In this document: piece after piece, positions 35,049-46,671 of the stretch
Position numbering within the stretch: the first letter of the stretch is position 1
How the letters are laid out: the number at the start of each line of letters is the position of its first letter
Source of the DNA: Metellina segmentata
Taxonomy: Eukaryota; Arthropoda; Arachnida; Araneae; Tetragnathidae
NCBI GenBank assembly: GCA_947359465.1
Contig: OX375881.1
Span: 74,981,914-75,045,913 of the forward strand
DNA length: 64,000 nt
Reading direction: 5' to 3'
Translations under genes and position numbers: made by a program
The notes under the pieces: model-generated
Told to the model about the DNA's origin: nothing
Databases searched by the model: none
Seen by the model: only the letters and a program-made list of their open reading frames with translations

Positions 35049-36345
35049 CAGAGGCTGTTGGCACATTTTTTAGACGATTTTGGTTAGCGGTAATACAAAA
35101 TCGTTTGCTGCAAAAGAAATACCTGTAATTGCAGTTGTACTATGTTTTTAAAAGTCAAAATTATCATTTGCGGATTGAGAGGTTTGTTTTTATTCAAAAT
35201 GGCGTTTTTAACAAAGCAGTGGTTCGAAGGCTATATTTATGCTCTTTTCGAAGAGAAATAATCATATTCCCTTATACAAAAACGATGTGAGAGTCATGGT
35301 TTTGTAATATCTAAAGAGTCGATAGGTAATATCGTCAACAAGAAAAGAAAAAACGTCAAAATGGAGCCTCAAGTGGGACAAAAACTCCAAACAAGTATCC
35401 AAGGAAGAAACGGACATCTTCGACTATTGCAAAGGTACGTTGTTTAATGTTAAACGAAAATCTCCCTACTCAAAGGACAGTTGCAAAATCATTAAAATGC
35501 TCGGTGTCCACTGTAAACAAAATGATGAACGTTGATTTAAATCTTAAGGAAGCGAAAAAACGCAACATTATCCAAAGCATATCGCTGAACGCAGGACACG
35601 CTGCCAAATTCTATATGAGAAACACTTATCCAAAGAAAAATGGAAAAAAATTGTCACAATAGATGAATTATGGGAGTATTTAAATGATTGCAGCAAAAAA
35701 AGAACCATTTATTATCATAAAAGGGGAGAAAAAAATTTAAGTACGTGGTTCACAGAATCGAGAGAAAGTTTTTCTAAGGGATTCATGATTGTTGCTGGTT
35801 TTCCATATAATGGCAAGTTAAAAATAAAGAGAGTGGAAAAAAATGTCAAGATTAACTCCAAATACTATCAGGAACTTATTTTATCGCCAATTTTTCTGAA
35901 TGATATACCATCGCTTTACCTACAGTGCCATCAATCTGTGGAACTTCATCAAGACAAAGCTAGCAGTCACACATCAAAATCCACTGTAAATTTCCTAAAA
36001 GAAATGGAACAAAAAACCAGTATCAAGGCAATACACTTCACTGATATCCCTACAAAATCTCCCGATGTATCACCTATGGATTTTTATGTTTTCGGACTTT
36101 TAAAATCTGCATTATCCAAACGTCTTCCCACAACCCTTACAGGACTCTGGAACGCTGTTCAGTAGGAATGGGATAGAATACCTCTTCTGAAACTTCAAAA
36201 GGCATTATTATCCTGGAAATTACCGTGTCGAAAGATAGTTCAGAATAGGGGCTATCAAATAGAACATTTAAAACACAAGAAGTTTATGTAATTTAGTTTT
36301 GTGAATACAATATACATTGTCTAAAAAATGTGTGGACAGCCTCTG
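35049..36345 (+). mobile_element. mariner-type transposon (second DD41D lineage)
   Basis: The left end CAGAGGCTGTTGGCACATTT then TTTAGAC is the complement of the right end GTCTAAAAAATGTGTGGACA then GCCTCTG. TA flanks both sides (35047-35048 and 36346-36347). Length 1,297 bp. Confidence 0.88.
35199..36291 (+). pseudogene. mariner DD41D-like transposase pseudogene
   Basis: Starts MAFLTKQWFEGYIYALFEE, then a stop. The HTH region is LPTQRTVAKSLKCSVSTVNK. The DDE core retains VTIDELW-like sequence, LHQDKASSHTSKST (second Asp) and SPDVSPMDFYVFGLLK (third Asp), with 41 residues between these two Asp. The C terminus EWDRIPLLKLQKALLSWKL to HLKHKKFM ends at 36291. At least two frameshifts or stops inactivate it. 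It is distant in sequence from the 15216 transposase despite the same spacing. Confidence 0.82.
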
Positions 36346-36529
36346 TAAACAAACCAGACGTGGAAAAAGGAGGTTTTTAGTCACCAAATGCTCTCCATGC
36401 TACATATTCGATTATCTTAAAGTTGGTAAGTGTTTCATGAAGTTAGGCGATTGATCTAACTGGCGTTGACCGATTAACTACTGTAAAACGTTACGGAATT
36501 CATTCTTGAGAGAGGCCTCTGTAGTGAAA

Positions 36530-36800
36530 AAGAAGTGGCGAAGCTCGGTCCAGCCAATAACATAGTGTTCACGGGGCTAGTGCAAGTTAAATCTTTCCTG
36601 ATCTCAAAGGTCCTCACCTTGGCATGGTGTGGACGTTTGGAGATAAGGGGGAGCCAGCTCAGACGTTGACGTCATCTGACCGTGGTTCAAAATTACGAGT
36701 CGTTTACCCTCGGATCTATCCTTTCGGGATTGATCTCGGACCGTCGCCAATAGCCTGTTGAGTTGCCCCGGTTCAAGGCTAATCAACTTACCACTTACTT
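36530..36800 (+). repeat. tRNA-derived SINE copy 2
   Basis: Shares CTGACCGTGGTTCAAAATTA, GGATCTATCCTTTCGGGATT, GATCTCGGACCGTCGCCAAT and TTGAGTTGCCCC with the other copies. The promoter-like head is poorly kept. Confidence 0.68.
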
Positions 36801-37101
36801 AATTCTTTGGGATTCGTATTGGCGATATGTAGAAATCGTATTCCAAAAAAAAGTCAAGTGACGTCTTTTATGGAATACACACAGGGAGTGCGTCCACTGC
36901 AAAAACACTATCGCTATCAACATTTAATTTCGATTGACAGAAAATCCTCTCACAGCAGTGATCAAAAGTTGAAGAAACAAATAATCATCCACGCCGATTG
37001 CCACAAGTAATTTTGCGGATGCCTTTTTTAAAGGGCGAAGTTAACGCATTTCTAGAAATGGACTCTTCCTCAAGAGTAATCCTCCTGCTCAGTAATAATC
37101 A

Positions 37102-37648
37102 TTTGCTTATAAAACACTATAATCTTTTACACGTGTCATCCATTTAGTTTTTTATTGTATTCGAACCAACGAAAACTTTCACCTGCTGCTAATAGATTTT
37201 TTATACGGTAACGCTAAAAAGGTCAAAAGATTACCGTATGCTTATAAAAACGGTAAAGCTAAAAAGGTCAAAAGATTACCATTTGCTTATAAAACACTAT
37301 AATCTTTTACACGTGTCATCCATTTAGTTTTTTATTGTATTCGAACCAACGAAAACTTTCACCTGCTGCTAATAGACTTTTTATACGGTAACGCTAAAAA
37401 GGTCAAAAGATTACCGTATGCTTATAAAACGGTAAAGCTAAAAAGGTCAAAAGATTACCATTTGCTTATAAAACACTATAATCTTTTACACGTGTCATCC
37501 ATTTAGTTTTTTATTGTATTCGAACCAACGAAAACTTTCACCTGCTGCTAATAGACTTTTTATACGGTAACGCTAAAAAGGTCAAAAGATTACCGTATGC
37601 TTATAAAAACGGTAAAGCTAAAAAGGTCAAAAGATTACCATTTGCTTA
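37102..37648 (+). repeat. 180-bp satellite, first block
   Basis: Three near-identical units starting ATTTGCTTATAAAACACTAT at 37101, 37281 and 37460, plus the start of a fourth at 37640. Each unit carries the stem ACGGTAA/TTACCGT around AAAAAGGTCAAAAG, itself duplicated inside the unit. Confidence 0.92.
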
Positions 37649-39291
37649 TCTATATAAATAAGAATGGAGTGTTTGTTTGTACATTCAATATTTTCGACCC
37701 ATTTCAAGTTTTCTATCCGTTTTGGACCCTTCTGATGCCGAATCCGCCATTTTCTCGTTTGGTGTCTGTCTGTCTGTCTGTATGTATGTTGTGCCCTATA
37801 CACGTCCACACGGTTTAAGATATTTTCATGGAAATTTGCATGCAGTGAGTACTTATCTTCATTTAGAGAGTGGCATTGGTTGCGAAAGTCTGTCTGTCCG
37901 TCTTTCTGTTCTATGCTCGATTTTGTGTTTGTGTGTTTGTGTAGACATCACATGAATTGTATTCCAGATATTTGATTGCAGTGTATTTTATTATATATAT
38001 TACCTATTAGTTTAGTGAATGCAATATTAAACATTTCTTTATTGTTATATTTAGGTGAGTTTCATGCTAAAACACCTGAGTAAGTTTACTTAAATCAACC
38101 ATAATTTGGTAGTTTTGGAAAAATTGGAATGTCTATTGAATATGACGATTACTTCGATTGCTTTACCAGTACTGCTAAAAAAGTAATTATTCTTCAATTT
38201 TTTTATGGAATTTCAACTCTGATACTTCATTTATTTCGAGTCTTATTTTTATTCTTTGCGCAATGAAAACGATTTCCGAATATTTGGGACAGACGATATT
38301 TTTCAACGAAACGAGAATGAACAAGATCGCGCGAGCAGTTATATTTTCTGGTTCTTTCGCTCTGAATTAATTTCACATTTCTAAATTTTGTACACTTTTA
38401 GTTGTAAGTTGTGGCAACTGTGCGAGATCAAGAGATAAAATTGAATCACAAATTAATATCTTTTGAACAATTTTTTGCGACATCTTTTATTTTTGTTTTA
38501 TTTTGCTGTTTACTGTTTTAAATACTTATTATTTTAATAAATGTGTTTTCCTTCTCATCACACACAACAGCACCACAAAGTATTAGACTTAAAAATGTTG
38601 GGTAAGTTAGTATAAATTTTCAGTAATTTTTAAGTGTAGTTATGCCATTATTTAAAGAATAATGCCGTTATTTAAAGAATAATGCCGTTATTTAAAGAAT
38701 AATACCGTTATTTAAACAATAATGCCGTTATTGAAATAATAATACTGTTATTGAAAGAATAATGCCGTTATTGAAAGAATAATAATGATTAAATAATCCG
38801 AACTAGAACTTTTCAAACATTAAAAAATTCGTTGTCATAATGACGGGAGAAGATTGCAAAATTTCACAATGTCGCATACCGGAGGCAAGAGTGCCACAAG
38901 TAAAAAAATATTGTTTTGTTGACTATGAGTGCGAGAGCACACGCCGTAAATCGTAATTTTAATTAATTGAGTTGAACATGAAAAGAACTTAAGAAAGGGA
39001 ATTCCAAATCTTCCTATAAATCGTCTTTTATAGTAGTAACCTTAGTATCACCTTTCGTCATTTTGTAGCTTTGTCATACAGCAATTGTGCGATGTCTGTG
39101 AAATGTATTACATGAATGGAAATGCATGTGTAGGATTTGTGTCCAAAGTAAGTTGTAGAAAATATAAAGATGGCGAAAGGTGTTAAAATAAATTTTTATT
39201 CTACAAAAAACTTAAGTCATTATATATTTTGATTATCTCTTCAATCTAGAGTAAACCAATTCAAACCGAGTAAGGTCGGGTATTTTGCTAG
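37649..39291 (+). mobile_element. Full-length non-autonomous Helitron inside the satellite
   Basis: Starts TCTATATAAATAAGAATGGA, ends AAGGTCGGGTATTTTGCTAG. Flanks are GCTTA on the left and TAAAACAC on the right; together they rebuild the uninterrupted satellite sequence GCTTATAAAACAC, so the insertion point is A|T with no duplication. It carries the AATAATGCCGTTATT minisatellite (38640-38790). It closely matches 28877-30605. Confidence 0.9.
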
Positions 39292-39602
39292 TAAAACACT
39301 ATAATCTTTTACACGTGTCATCCATTTAGTTTTTTATTGTATTCGAACCAACGAAAACTTTCACCTGCTGCTAATAGACTTTTTATACGGTAACACTAAA
39401 AAGGTCAAAATATTACCGTATGCTTATAAAACGGTAAAGCTAAAAAGGTCAAAAGATTACCATTTGCTTATAAAACACTATAATCTTTTACACGTGTCAT
39501 CCATTTAGTTTTTTATTGTATTCGAACCAACGAAAACTTTCACCTGCTGCTAATAGATTTTTTATACGGTAACGCTAAAAAGGTCAAAAGATTATCGTAT
39601 GC
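39292..39602 (+). repeat. 180-bp satellite, second block
   Basis: Continues the unit interrupted by the Helitron, then a further unit from 39462, ending at ATTATCGTATGC. Confidence 0.9.
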
Positions 39603-39775
39603 TGTGTAATTGAATTGAAAGTGCAGCCCTATACTATTATCAGTTTATATGTATCAACATTTCACTGCAAGAAATTGATCAATCATTACATAATTTCTAC
39701 ACTAGTCTTGTTATATATATATCCCATCTATCTATATCCGGACATCCTTTTCGTCAAATATATAAAGATCTCCGG

Positions 39776-39960
39776 GCCGTGTTGGCTCAGTTGGACGAGT
39801 AACGGCTAAGCTACTAAGTGGGGTGCCATCTCAGGCTTTGACCTCGTCATCTGACTATGGTCCAAAATTACGATGGCAGTGGTATTGTCCACGGATCTTT
39901 TCCTTGGGGATTGGTCCCGGACTGTTAGTAATAGCTCTTTGTGTTGCTCATGTGAGGTGT
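39776..39960 (+). repeat. tRNA-derived SINE copy 3, internally shortened
   Basis: Head GGGCCGTGTTGGCTCAGTTG then GACGAG is a good A box. The body has GACTATGGTCCAAAATTACG, GTCCACGGATCTTTTCCTTG and GGGATTGGTCCCGGACTG. The B-box part is deleted. Confidence 0.72.
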
Positions 39961-40195
39961 GAATTAGTTACCAACCTACCGTTCTGTAATTTAATGAAGA
40001 CTATCATCTTTCTATTTTTATTAAAGCTCCAATGCAGAATCTTTACAGCATTTCTTTCTATACAGTTTTCGTGAAATCTATACCCCAGCTATTTGAGGCT
40101 ATCAGAGCAAGAGAAGCATAACACACTAACTTACTGAAGAGAGAAAAACGCGATTTTTGTGCTCCCACTTTTTATATATACAACCCTACAATAAT

Positions 40196-40383
40196 AACAT
40201 TTATGTGACGAGTTAGAGCGACGCTTACGGAACAGGGAATTACGTCCGAAATCTACAGCTGAGCTAGCGACATTCTTGCAGCAGGAATGGACACAAATGC
40301 CCATAGCTGTGTATCGAAACCTCATTGAAAGTATGCCCAGAAGGGTTGCGAGTGCAATTGCAGCACGTGGTGGATGGACATAT
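40196..40383 (+). pseudogene. Tc1 transposase C-terminal fragment
   Basis: Reads DELERRLRNRELRPKSTAEL, then QQEWTQMPIAVYRNLIESMP and RRVASAIAARGGW, the well-conserved Tc1 tail after the catalytic Glu. It is the same family as the transposase at 18470-19251. The rest of the element is absent and a TA tract follows. Confidence 0.8.
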
Positions 40384-40389
40384 ATCACG

Positions 40390-40428
<39 letters not shown>

Positions 40429-40443
40429 ATCTTTCCCTTGGGG

Positions 40444-41347
40444 CAGCGTTTCCCAAACTTTTGACACATGTGTACCCCTTCTATAATTTTCATAACGCGT
40501 CAAAAAATGGATATATTTTAATAACAATCAAAATGTATTTTTTTCCTTTTTTTGTGACACATACAAAATAATAAGAAAAGAGAAATAAAATTATTCATAA
40601 TAAAATATAAATAAAAGTTATATTATAAATAAAGTTTATTTGGATCAATGAGAAGGATGAAATTGTTTGTGCTGAGATAACAGATCGTCATAATTTGGTT
40701 CCCTGGTTGTTAATTTTAATCTGAGATGTGGTTCCACGTCCAATAGTCTGTTCCTTTTTTTCCACTTAACGTCTACAAATATTGGAAAAGCAACTTCACA
40801 TAAATATGAAGTTGGAAAAGGCAAGATGTATTTTAGAACTTCTTCTGTTAAAACCAGATACACAAGTTGCATTTGTAACCAGAATGATGTTGAAGTACTC
40901 TCCTTATATTTATTTTTCAAGAATCCGTCCGAAGCCAATTCCAACAATTGCTCTTCTTCCGCTTGAGACAAATCTTCTGCTGGCATGGATGTTGTGTTAA
41001 TGTTAAACGGATATCTCATCCATTCAATATTTTTGGTTAAATCAGGGGAATAGTTTTTAACAGATTTCCACCCCGTCTACGAGAGGAATGGGAAACGGTT
41101 GCGACCGACGGAGGGTTAACGAAGTAAGTTGTTTCTGTAACGAAGTGTGGTGTACTTCCGCCGTGTCACTCCGGACCATCTCACGCCTCACAAAAAACTG
41201 TCTTGACTTGACTCATGAGAACGTAGAATTAGGCGAAGCTAAGCACAGTGCAGTGCATATCCCCTTCAATCTCAGGTGCAACGCGTACCCCCACCAAACT
41301 CTTCCCGTACCCCTGGGGGTACGCGTACCACACTTTGGGAAACACTG
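40444..41347 (-). mobile_element. Non-autonomous hAT element in a SINE
   Basis: Ends CAGCGTTTCCCAAACTTT and AAAGTGTGGTACGCGTACCC.. mirrored (the right tip reads ACTTTGGGAAACACTG). The 8-bp target duplication is CCTTGGGG / CCTTAGGG, one mismatch. GC-rich subterminal repeats lie at 41280-41335. Confidence 0.85.
40645..41019 (-). pseudogene. hAT transposase C-terminal (dimerisation) fragment
   Basis: The minus strand encodes MRYPFNINTTSMPAEDLSQA then EEEQLLELASDGFLK, and TEEVLKYILPFPTSYLCEVA followed by a Lys/Arg-rich segment and NRLLDVEPHLRLKL. This is the hATC dimerisation region found in SCAND3/ZBED5-like transposases, where FPTSYLCE is typical. The ribonuclease H-like core upstream is missing, so it cannot be catalytic. 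Confidence 0.82.
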
Positions 41348-41430
41348 CCTTAGGGGATTGATCCCAGACTGTCGTCAATGGCCCGTTGTGTTGCTCTAGT
41401 ACGATGTTAACTAAAATTACCTAACCTTAT

Positions 41431-42045
41431 CTTACCCGTTTTTATGTACTTTTATTTATCTACAATATGATTTGAGATTCTGAAATTTTTTTATCAGGGA
41501 TCAATCATATGTTATTTTTTAATTTGAGAAGAATCGAATCAACGCATTTCAAAAAAAGTAAATGATCGTAATAAAAGTTAATAATAAAATTTTCGGGATT
41601 TTGTCCACTCTCTTGACTCATTTATACCCAGATAAACAAATCTGTTCCAGGACATACGTGTTTCCGGCATTTCGTATTACTTGTACCATCACAAGGGGGG
41701 GGGGGGTTCATTCCCGTTCCATTTAACTAGAAGCTAATGAATTTCGGACGTACCTGGAACATTTTCACGGTAAGAGTCTTATTTCGACAGCAATTATGTC
41801 ATCTCCCACGCGCGGTGATTATTTCTCATTCATTCTACCCTGTATTGCTAATGCAGTCTCCTACTGTGTCGGATTTTGGATTGGATGCGTAATTGAGCCT
41901 CCTTTAAAACGAACCATCTTTCCGATTCCAAAGTGAAAGAAAGGAATGAGCGTTTGAGGAACCAATCAGGAGGGGATAGAGATTTGAAATTATCTGTTAA
42001 TTGACTCATTATTTTGTTCAGCACTTGTGCAGATAAGGCTGAAGA
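41431..42045. other. Unannotated DNA
   Basis: Contains a run of about 14 G at 41693-41706, and otherwise nothing recognised. Confidence 0.45.
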
Positions 42046-42047
42046 AT

Positions 42048-42306
42048 GGAAAATTAACCGGAAGTAACATTTACTGAAGGAAATTCATGGTTCTGTAGGT
42101 CTGAGGCTTGTCTTTGAGTTGTCCGTTCATTCTAAAGCGAAGTTAATAGACTGAAAACATATTCGATCAAATAAATTCATTTTAAGTTCGAGAAAATCAT
42201 GCGATACATGATACAAAAATGCTTCAGTTATGATCACAAAACTTTTATAATGACGTGTAAGTTCATTCGTGGTTATTTAGCAGTTTGCCCTGCATAAGTT
42301 GTTACC
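42048..42306 (+). repeat. Direct repeat, left copy
   Basis: About 255 bases (AAATTAACCGGAAGTAACAT ... TGCATAAGTTGTTA) recur in the same orientation at 44893-45143 with moderate divergence. Confidence 0.8.
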
Positions 42307-42904
42307 GCGAGCAGATTTTTTTTGCTAAGCCCTCCTAGGGGTTCACATGTATAATTCTATCTTACAAACTGCATTTTTTCATGCATTACTTTCAAACCAT
42401 TTTTTAACTACTTGATCAACATAATCGTTTCATAGGATTCTAAGGAAAGGGGAAATATAATCTTTCTACAGGATTCTATTCTAAGGAAAGGAGACCAATA
42501 GAATCTTACCAAGGGATTATGTTCTTAGGAAAGTCCAATAGTACTTCCAAAGGTAGAAATAATACAGGAATCAGTTAATATATGTTGTTATTTAGCCTTT
42601 AAATATATTGTGGATAAAGTATTGCACTACTTAAAAATCTCGTTACGCTCAGATGTTTAAAAAAAACAACCTACAATAGATTCTATCTCATACAGACGAA
42701 AATTTTCATAAAATTCCTGCTAGATTTGCCAAGGAGGTCATGGTAATACATTTTACACGCCTTGCCTAACCTAATAAGAGTACTACTACTGGCCATAAGG
42801 AAGAGTTTAAATAATATTTGAAGTCTCTACCATTAATACCTGGTACCATAGAGTTCAGGAGCCTCACTTAAATGTATGGGTGACAGGTACAAAGGAAGAT
42901 ACCC

Positions 42905-43215
42905 AAATTTACGTTGCACTAGAGCTACACATCTATCTATTGGAGACAGAATAGAACAATCCCGAAAGGCAAGATTCGAGGACAACAACTCACAATTTTG
43001 AATCAGGGTTACATGCCGATATCATCTAACTTTCAAACTACGCCAACGAAAGAAAATTTGAAGCCTCAACAAACTGAACGTGCTCTAACCCCCACGTACA
43101 CTGCGGTTGTTGGTTGGAACGAGTTTAGAATTCGCAATCGCAACCCTCCGGTTGCTATTCCACGACTCTTTCAACTGGTGTTACCGGTCACACTGAAAAC
43201 TGAAAAAAGAGACCA
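42905..43215 (-). repeat. tRNA-derived SINE copy 5 (minus)
   Basis: On the minus strand: GAATAGCAACCGGAGGGTTG, GAACGTGCTCTAACCC-type complement, and the ATTCAAAATTGTGAGTTG segment match the other copies. Diverged. Confidence 0.6.
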
Positions 43216-43526
43216 TCCTGAATCCTAACTCAAATATACAGGTGACAGAAAATGCCATACTGCTCTTTCTAGACTTGTGAACGAGCACTCCCTATTTTTG
43301 TTTCTCTTAGGGCTATACAAGGCATTTCCAACTATCCAAATATGTAGCACTGAACTAGCCTCCACAAGCTATTTTCTGGCCCACGTTGGTCTGGCAAGAG
43401 GCGAACTCTATTGAAGTCCTGATCGAGAGTTGAACTTTTTGTTTGGATTTAAGGACTTGGTCTGGATCATAGTTATCCAAAATGGTCACTACCACCCCAA
43501 GTGGATGCTAAAGGAAATTTGGGAGG

Positions 43527-44366
43527 GAGTAGAATGCTGATCATAAGGGAAATGGGAGTAGAATGCTGATCCCAAGGAAAATGGGAGTAGAATGCTAATC
43601 CCTTAGGAAATGGGAGTAGAATGCTGATACCAAGGGAAATGGGAGTAGAATGCTAATCCATAAGGAAATGGGAGTAGAATGCTGATCCCAAGGAAAATGG
43701 AAGTAGAATGCTGATACCAAGGGAAATGGGAGTAGAATGCTAATCCCTAAGGAAATGGGAGTAGAATGCTGATACCAAGGAAAATGGGAGTAGAATGCTA
43801 ATCCATAAGGAAATGGGAGTAGAATGCTGATACCAAGGAAAATGGGAGTAGAATGCTGATACCAAGGGAAATGGGAGTAGAATGCTAATCCCTAAGGAAA
43901 TGGGAGTAGAATGCTGATCCCAAGGAAAATGGAAGTAGAATGCTGATACCAAGGGAAATGGGAGTAGAATGCTAATCCCTAAGGAAATGGGAGTAGAATG
44001 CTGATACCAAGGAAAATGGGAGTAGAATGCTAATCCATAAGGAAATGGGAGTAGAATGCTGATCCCAAGGAAAATGGGAGTAGAATGCTAATCCCTTAGG
44101 AAATGGGAGTAGAATGCTAATCCCTAAGGAAATGGGAGTAGAATGCTGATCCCAAGGAAAATGGAAGTAGAATGCTGATACCAAGGGAAATGGGAGTAGA
44201 ATGCTAATCCCTAAGGAAATGGGAGTAGAATGCTGATACCAAGGAAAATGGGAGTAGAATGCTAATCCATAAGGAAATGGGAGTAGAATGCTGATACCAA
44301 GGAAAATGGGAGTAGAATGCTGATCCCTAAGGAAATGGGAGTAGAATGCTGATCCCAAGGGAAATA
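43527..44366 (+). repeat. 29-bp minisatellite
   Basis: About 29 tandem copies of GGGAGTAGAATGCTGATCCC then AAGGAAAAT, with two main variants (GCTGATCCCAAGG and GCTAATCCCTAAGG) arranged in recurring blocks. Because 29 is not a multiple of three, minus-strand frames run through it as a 29-residue periodic peptide; these are not supported as genes. Confidence 0.95.
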
Positions 44367-44892
44367 AAGAGGCATTGAGGAGCGAGTGGACAATAAAAGA
44401 GTGTAAAAAAATGTAAAAAGCGCCTAAAAATGTTTTATTCAAACATTTATCTACTTAACCATAGACACAATCACCACAGTGTTGCATTGTTGCTAATTCT
44501 CTTAACTTAAAAGAGGAACCGATTGGCAAATAGTGGACTGTGGAGATTTAAGGATGGTTCTGACGAAAATATGAATAAATTGGTAGCTCCACACCCGGAT
44601 CATAATTCTCATTCACGATTAATTTAAATTTAAATTTAGATTACAAATGATCATAGGAAATCTCGTGTGTTTCTGTGCCATTTAACTTTTATTAATTAAA
44701 TTTAATAAATAGCTCAATAATTTCAGTTCCAAAGATTTTTCCCAACTAGCTTTTGAAATTACATACCTACACACAGCTACATTAATATTTGGGGTAAATT
44801 CAAATATAATAGGCAGAGCTATATTCTCAATATTTTGGTGAAATTCAAGAATTATAGACAAAGCTATACTCTCTCTATAAAGGTTGAAGAAG

Positions 44893-45143
44893 GTAAAATT
44901 AACCGGAACTAGTATTTCCTGAAGAAAATTCATAGTTCTGTTGGCTTGAGGCTTGTCCTTGAGTTGTAACGAAGTTGATGGACTGAAAACATATTCTATG
45001 AAATAAATTCTTTTTAAATTAGTACGAGAAAATCATGCGATACGTGATAAAAAAATGCTTCAGTCATGATCACAAAACTTTTCTAATGATGAGTAAGATC
45101 ATTTGCGGTTTTTCAGCAGCTTGTCCTGCATAAGTTGTTATAA
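44893..45143 (+). repeat. Direct repeat, right copy
   Basis: Partner of 42048-42306; the two bracket about 2.6 kb including the 29-bp minisatellite and a SINE. No TG...CA ends, primer-binding site or polyprotein were seen, so it is not called an LTR pair. Confidence 0.8.
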
Positions 45144-46020
45144 TCTCAACAACTCAACTATTGACATAATCTTAACTAATCAATTTCAACAACAATCTTA
45201 CAATCTCAACAACAACAACTCAACAGTTGATATAATCTCAACAAAAAAGATTTATACTATATATTAGTTGAGATAGAGGTTTTCTTAGGAGTTTCAGGTG
45301 GACAAAGGAGTTTGAGATACTATATGGTATCAATGAGTAGTTAGGTCGTAAGTATAATAAGTAACTACAATAAAGACTTGATATTTGAAAGTCGATGATG
45401 AAAGTTTAACCAAGCTGGAAATACGCCACACACACAGCTCAGTTCGGAAAACTCAGACACGCAAAAATAGTTTGAGCTACATTTTTTATAATTATATATT
45501 GAGATGAAAAATGACTTTATCGTTTCCGTGGACGTGATAATATTTATATTTTCTTATAAGTGGCTGGCTGGTTGCGTGCCAAACGGCACACTTTTGTAGT
45601 TTCAGCTGACGTTTTAAACACATGTAGTATAATGATAAGACTTCTCTTATTCTCCACTGCTCTACTGAATTGCATGATCCTTAAAAGTCTACTTTAGTTT
45701 GCTGTGTTATTATGTCTTAATAAGTTTGCTGTGCACATGCAAGAAATACAAATATTTTTGCCACTAGAGTCAGAAACTTTGGAATGATGCTCACTGCACA
45801 TGCTGACGAAACAGGAATTTGGATATTCTAAATATCTTACTGCTTAAGTTACTGTAACTATTCGAAAAATAGAAATTTCCAGAAATTATAGTCAGACGGT
45901 TGGGGTTTTGTACTTTACGACCCACTTGGTTGGAGGAGTAGAAGAGCGGTACCACGGTACCGGCTAAAGCTAGACATGAAACATTGTAGTCTAATGTCCA
46001 GTCTGTTGTGTATATAATAA
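45144..46020. other. Unannotated DNA
   Basis: Short CAACAACTCAACA-type simple repeats at 45148-45245; otherwise nothing recognised. Confidence 0.45.
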
Positions 46021-46671
46021 TCTATCTATATATATATTTCTCTTACGTGGCACGCAAAAAAGACGTTATTTGTTACCGCGTTTAGGCAACATTGTGCGAT
46101 TATTTGTTTACTAGGAGCCTCGCGAGTCATTTGAATCTATAGCGTTATCGGATGAAATTTTATTGAAAAAAAAAATGAATTTTATACGAGCTGTTCCGGT
46201 TTGTAATAGAAATCTAAGAAAGCGGAGGATCTTTTCAGGGCTATTTAAAAAACGGTCCTTCTCAAGGCTAACAATTATAGTACAACAAGACGCGTGCACT
46301 ACAACTTTCGACAACAAACTCAGTCAAAAAGTGTATGGGTGGCTCGAGTACTGGGGAAATGTACACACAAACAACATGCTGGGTATTCAATTTCCAAAGC
46401 AGCGCTCACATTGCAAGTAAAAATTTGCTCAAAGTTTTCATCTAAATTCTGATTCCAGAGGTACTGTATATATCTTTTATGTAATACAACAAATTTAGAT
46501 TTGAAAAATATTTTTTTGGAATATATTTTGTAATCAATCCCCTCTGCTAGGACACGTGTCTTCATTGATGCGAGCGAAGCGAGCATAGGTTCGCGCAGCG
46601 AACCAATGAGAATTGCGAAGCAATCCTCCGGGGGTTGGCGAGCGTTAGCGAGCCTGGGGCGGGCCCCCTAG
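46021..46671 (+). mobile_element. Helitron-like element, first tandem copy
   Basis: Starts TCTATCTATATATATATTTC then TCTTACGTGGCACGC and ends with hairpin GGGGC gg GCCCC and CTAG. About 82 percent similar by eye to the next copy and to the inverted copy at 1919. Short frames (QQDACTTTF region) are shared by the copies but carry no domain. Confidence 0.68.

Larger units (their letters stand above)
40430..41430 (+). repeat. SINE copy 4, interrupted by a hAT element
   Basis: SINE sequence GGATCTTTCCCTTGGGG ends at 40443 and resumes at 41348 as CCTTAGGGGATTGATCCCAG then ACTGTCGTCAATGGCCCGTT. Only the core and 3' part are present. Confidence 0.7.

Noticed and set aside
29876..38790. CRISPR-like repeat arrays
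   Set aside because: The repeats are directly adjacent with no unique spacers, lie inside Helitrons, and the sequence is eukaryotic.
43740..44442. Long minus-strand frames with Phe/Pro/His-rich periodic peptide
   Set aside because: A direct consequence of the 29-bp minisatellite; no independent coding evidence.
42048..45143. LTR retrotransposon with the direct repeats as LTRs
   Set aside because: No TG...CA ends, no primer-binding site and no gag-pol sequence between them; a minisatellite and a SINE occupy the interior.
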